Origin: Trileptium ribeirensis
Taxonomy: Eukaryota; Nematoda; Enoplea; Enoplida; Thoracostomopsidae
Length of the DNA: 64,000 nt
Assembly (NCBI GenBank): GCA_030248225.1
Contig: JASANE010026657.1
Span: 1 to 64,000, forward strand
Direction of reading: 5' to 3'
Positions 59,756 through 64,000 of this stretch are shown piece by piece. A program made the translations under genes and the position numbers. Below the pieces are notes generated by a model. That model had not been told where the DNA came from. It made no database searches and was given only the letters and a program-made list of their open reading frames with translations. The number at the start of each line of letters is the position of its first letter. Position 1 is the first letter of the stretch.

Positions 59756-60566
59756 CCGCCTTATATCTAAAAGCCGACGTCGAATTTGCTTTACGACAGT
59801 CCGGCCAGTTAAACTTTGTTGCGCGAAGTGATGCGAACTGCAACTTAATTGCAACAAAATCTCGAAAAATAAAAACATTTCTGAATTGGAATAATACAAA
59901 CGCAAGTCGCTGCAGTTTACGCCTCAAAGTCAAAACTGTATTATATAGCATATACTTGGTCACGGATACGACATCAAGTCTTGCTTCTTTTGCAGCAGCA
60001 TTATTTCTTTAAACCAGTAAGTGTAAGCTGCAGATATCCCTAATTGAGAATTGTTGCGCTAAATTATCAAATTGTTAAGCAAATCAGTTAATTCTTATTA
60101 ATGTCCATTTGAAAAAAGAGTTGAATTCAGAATTTATGTTTCCTTTAGTTGTAAGATATGGCACATAGACAAATTGTAAACATCGTTGTTAATATATATC
60201 TGAAAATTATATAATTCTACCAAAAAATTAAGACATAAGTGATTTTAGCAATGTTCGTCATTTGCTTTAAGCACCAGCGGAAAACATCAAAGTATTATAT
60301 CGCGAACTAAACAACTTTAGCCGTATAAGCGTCTGCATATTTTGCTCTAAAAGAGCCGACTTTATTATCTATTTTGTCCTCAGGGTCCTAGCAATAAATA
60401 TTTTTCGATTTAAGTATCTCGGTATCCCAGTTTTTACCAAGTCATTACTTTAGAGATACTGTAGTTAGATATATTTGCAATATAAACGCTGATGAAATAA
60501 ATAATGCACTTATCGACAAAAATAAACTTTATTAAACCTCGTCAATTTCCTAGTTTTGCTCAACTG
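59756..60566. other. No gene seen
   Basis: AT-rich unique sequence with no supportable feature. Confidence 0.55.
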
Positions 60567-60606
60567 CTACAGCATTTTTTCACCATTTGGTGCGTCGTAC
60601 ATTCCA

Positions 60607-61467
60607 CATTTCAAGTTTAACTTGGCCAATTCACTGCTGCGGTCACTGCTCTGTAAATCCATCCGTTGAAGTCCAGTAAGCGAAGGTGGTGTACGACATA
60701 AGGCTCGGAATCGCTTGACTAAGGACAAACATTTCAAGTTTAACTTGGCCAATTCACTGCTGCAGTCACTGCTTTGTAAATCCATCCGTTGAAGTCCAGT
60801 AAGCGAAGGTGGTGTACGACATGAGGCTCGGATTCGCTTGACTAAGGACAAACATTTCAAGTTTAACTTGGCCAATTCACTGCTGCGGTCACTGCTCTGT
60901 AAATCCATCCGTTGAAGTCCAGTAAGCGAAGGTAGTGTACGACATAAGGCTCGGAATCGCTTGACTAAGGACAAACATTTCAAGTTTAACTTGGCCAATT
61001 CACAGCTGCAGTCACTGCTTTGTAAATTCATCCGGTGAAGTCCAGTAAGCGAAGTTGGTGTACGACATAAGGCTCGGATTCGCTTGACTAAGGACAAACA
61101 TTTCAAGTTTAACTTGGCCAATTCACTGCTGCAGTCACTGCTTTGTAAATTCATCTGGTGAAGTCCAGTAAGCGAAGTTGGTGTACGACATAAGGCTCGG
61201 ATTCGCTTGACTAAGGTCAAACATTTCAAGTTTAACTTGGCCAATTCACTGCTGCGGTCACTGCACTGTAAATCCATCCGTTGAAGTCCAGTAAGCGAAG
61301 GTGTTGTACGACATAAGGCTCGGATTCGCTTGACTAAGGTCAAACATTTCAAGTTTAACTTGGCCAATTCACTGCTGCGGTCACTGCTTTGTAAATTCAT
61401 CCGCTGAAGTCCAGTAAGCGAAGGTGGTGTACGACATTAGGCTCGAATTCGCTTGACTAAGGTCAAA
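60607..61467 (-). repeat. 123-bp satellite, seven units, open on the minus strand
   Basis: CATTTCAAGTTTAACTTGGC starts at 60607, 60730, 60853, 60976, 61099, 61222 and 61345, an exact 123-bp period. On the minus strand the unit reads as 41 codons, giving a 277-codon ORF (61400-60567) made of repeated SELAKLNLKCLSLVKRIRA-type units, with Arg/Cys, Thr/Ser and Ile/Phe as main variants. The outermost unit (61345-61467) carries a TAA at about 61439-61437 where other units have TTA, and the frame continues upstream to 61625. The ORF could be a genuine repeat protein, but a 123-bp unit is open in some frame by chance fairly often. Confidence 0.95.
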
Positions 61468-62689
61468 CATATATTACAAAAACCGACCTCTTCACAAGCG
61501 GAATTATGTTCTGAGAAACATTCAGCGTTTATGCGCATTAATACTGCTTTGTATAACCATTTTACACAAGTGCTCAGCAGTAATGCAGTGTATCGTTGCT
61601 TATATGTAATCTTTATGTTGCACATTGTATGCTTCTACTGCTAGACCAACTCTACGGATTGGGTTAAAAATCTTTGTATCCTTTCAACTTTTAATACAGC
61701 TTCCAATGGCAAATTACTTTTGATTATTTTAAATTATTCGTATTAGAGTATTAGAGAAATTAGATTATTACAAACATTTTTTAAATGAAATATACTGCAT
61801 AATACAAGTATAACGATGTGTTACAGAAATTGAAAGCACATATAATTCTGCAAAATAGAAGTACGGCTAAGTTAGTTGCTCTTGTATTTTATGTTAGCAA
61901 CAAATTATGCAGTGTTTATCTTCAAAATTGTTTGTCTCTGTCTGACATAAAGCAACAAATCATGAAATTGTAAGACTGCATTTGACGCAGCAATTGACAT
62001 CTCTTTGGCAAACTAATTGATTTTCTAGTTAGACTTTTGAAGTGTATTACCGAAGAAGACTTTCCTCTTTTGAATAAGTAGGAGAAAACCTTTTAAATTT
62101 GCGTTCTAACGGTAATCCAAATGTTTTGCTAAAGAAATACTCAAATGGACACTTTTAAAATTCTAACAATTACCTTCCTTTAATTAAAATAAGTAGCTTT
62201 TGCGCTGAATTCTGGCGTCGATAGAACATAAAACCAAATTATATGTCTATATAAAATCATAAATCGTAATTACTGCTACGGTTTAGTTTAGGTGCACGCA
62301 GATAGCTTATTTCAGCATAGAAAACTATTCTTTTCAGCTTTACAACATATATAATTTGTCTTAGGATGGCGGGACGAAAATGGCTAGAGACGACAAAGCG
62401 TCAGTTGCATTTAATAATTATTACCAAATTGAGCGTAATATCGATTTTCGTCATCACTAAATAAAGTTATCTTGTTTTTGCCGTTCAATAGATCATCCTG
62501 TTACGTTGTTGCAAAATTTATGCCCTCTAAAACGTAATACTTGATGTGACGTCCTTAACTTGTTAAAGTCCGATAGAACTAGCCCCAACAGTGTATTTTA
62601 ACCAGGGATAAATTTTCAAACTCTATGGTGTTTAAGAAGTGACATTATATAGTTCAAGATCAAAGCAAATGCAAACAAAATAAACATAC
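61468..62689. other. No gene seen
   Basis: AT-rich spacer between two arrays. 61468-61625 is open in the same minus-strand frame as the 123-bp array and could be an N-terminal extension. Confidence 0.5.
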
Positions 62690-63275
62690 CTCTGTAAAAT
62701 TCCGCACTCAGGTGACGTCGAACTGGTCCGTTGCATGTGCCGCCTGTGGACCGTGGTCGATTGCTGCTCGTTTTTAGGAACACAGCCGATTGGTGTGGTT
62801 CAAGCACGCGAAGTTTAATCTGAAATAATTTCGAAGTTAGATAAATAAATTCGGTAATCAAGTGACGTCGAACTCGTCTGCTGCATGCGCCACCTGTGGA
62901 TTGTTGTCGATTGCTGCTCATTTTTAGGAACACAATCCATTGGTGTGCTTCAAGCATGCGGAGTTTAATGTGAAATATTTTCGGAGTTAAATATATAAAT
63001 TCGGCACTCAAGTGTCGTCTGTACAATGCGCCACCTGTGGATAGTCGTCGACTGCTGCTCGTTTTGGAAGACATCTAATTACAGTGATTCAAACATACCG
63101 CGTTTAATCTGAAATAATTTCGGAGTTAGGTGTATACATTCGGAACTAAAAGAACGTCGCATTCGTCTGTTGCTTGTGCCACCGGTCTGTTGTGGTCGAT
63201 TGCTGCTCGTTTTTCTGAACACAGATTGGTGCGCTTCAAGTATGCGGTGTTTAATTTGAAATTCTTTCAAATGGC
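62690..63275 (-). repeat. About 150-bp tandem array, four diverged units
   Basis: The landmark TTGCTGCTC lies at 62761, 62911, 63052 and 63200 (spacings 150, 141, 148). Units share CACCTGTGGA, CAAGCATGCGG and TTTAATCTGAAATAATTTCGGAG. Minus-strand frames of 152 codons (63074-62616) and 63 codons (63270-63079) read it as a 50-residue unit with TSSNRxxSTGG and AEFIYLTPKLFQIKLR segments, but they are in different frames because the third unit is 9 bp short and there are other indels. An AG|GTATGT donor-like site follows the last unit on the minus strand (about 62687). Coding status is uncertain. Confidence 0.85.
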
Positions 63276-64000
63276 TAGAATATTCGCTATGTTACTTCTA
63301 AATAAGCTCCATTGAATATTGGAGGCAACATGACACATCAAATGCCAATTGGTATCGATACTAGATCAAACATAAAACCTAACGGCAAAAACTTCCGAAG
63401 TATAATTTAACAACAAAAAACACCATTGCTGAAACGTGGAGCTTTTCAAATCGTTGCCTGTATTAAGTCTAGTGAACAAATAGTTCTTATAACAACCAAA
63501 GTACATTTTTCACACATACCGTTGTAATTACGCCGGATAAAAACTACGAAAGACATAATTTTATATTTGGAAAAGAACACTGGCGCAACTTCTTAAAAAT
63601 AAAAGAACGTATTTATATTCCTGCATCCAGTATTTCAACTTCTTTGCTTTTTAACTTCCCTTCCAAGCTTTGTTCTGTCCCTTGCCAAATTCGGTTCTAT
63701 TCCCCCTACACTCCATCTCCCTCTTTCCCCCTTCCCCAAAGGTTTTTTGACACAACAAAAGTTGAAAAACCAGGACAGCATTCGTGAGCATAGGACAAAA
63801 TTCGGGGGCAACACAAAAGTGGAAAACTTGTCCCCTTCCCCCTACCCTCTCCAAACAAATCTGAGACAACTCACGGTACAACGAACCATGTCATCCCACA
63901 AAGTAGATAATGTAGTTTGACATGAAATCACTCTCTTCCTTAAGAGTTCATCGCGAACTTTTGATATAACTAAATATAACAGTTACTCAAATAATCTACA
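63276..64000. other. No gene seen; polypyrimidine tract
   Basis: 63693-63746 is an almost pure C/T tract on the plus strand (CTCCATCTCCCTCTTTCCCC and neighbours), with a related C-rich piece at 63830-63850. A minus-strand 76-codon ORF across it is compositional. Confidence 0.55.

Noticed and set aside
63651..63881. 76-codon minus-strand Gly/Glu/Arg-rich ORF
   Set aside because: Produced by the polypyrimidine tract on the opposite strand.

Overview
This window looks like nuclear DNA of an invertebrate animal. It is A+T-rich by eye, has no operon-like gene packing, has no complete recognisable protein-coding gene, and is full of decayed non-LTR retrotransposons (LINEs), MITE-like inverted-repeat elements and tandem satellite arrays. 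Elements carrying FADD, RLRWLGHV-like, SRLDYCN-like and DAWNSLP-like motifs are typical of animal LINEs, and the splice-site-like signals also fit a metazoan. The species cannot be fixed from the sequence alone. The window is best read as intergenic and intronic DNA. Nearly all ORFs of 60-140 codons are chance ORFs or parts of repeats.

Layout. 1-6151 is one giant imperfect palindrome (arms of about 2.8 and 2.7 kb, loop of 651 bp). 6.2-14.7 kb is mostly unique DNA with two small MITE-like elements, a GC-rich block (9.08-9.44 kb) and two weak candidate exons. 15.14-16.69 kb is a satellite of eight units of about 193 bp with three-unit higher-order periodicity. It lies just downstream of the best candidate coding exon of the window (16859-17056, minus strand, good start context and a GTAAGT donor). 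17.4-18.5 kb holds a composite repeat and a LINE 3' end.

19-34 kb is mostly unique, with a LINE reverse-transcriptase C-terminal relic (25.72-26.26 kb), the first copy of a C-rich hairpin element (24.0 kb) and several MITE-like repeats. 34-47 kb contains GC-rich dispersed repeats, an 88-bp satellite (38.03-38.99 kb), a 23-bp-stem hairpin, and a 2.5-kb segment bounded by 200-bp inverted repeats (44.45-46.97 kb). 48.66-50.48 kb is the 5' half of a decayed CR1/L2-like LINE (ORF1 plus endonuclease, no reverse transcriptase). 53.64-54.60 kb is a minus-strand LINE reverse-transcriptase relic with an internal 206-bp duplication.

54.9-58.6 kb is a cluster of structured small elements: a CCGGTCCGGAC-rich MITE, a near-perfect 835-bp palindrome made of poly-C/poly-G hairpins with a TTACA target duplication, a TTAA-flanked piggyBac-like MITE that contains a tRNA-like A box and B box, and an element whose interior is a ladder of 19-nt hairpins (ATGGTGT-N5-ACACCAT). 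59.6-63.3 kb holds three more tandem arrays with units of 21, 123 and about 150 bp. All three units are multiples of three and partly open on the minus strand.

No pathway or gene system can be described. The interest lies in DNA architecture: palindromes, hairpin arrays, satellites and chimeric non-autonomous elements.
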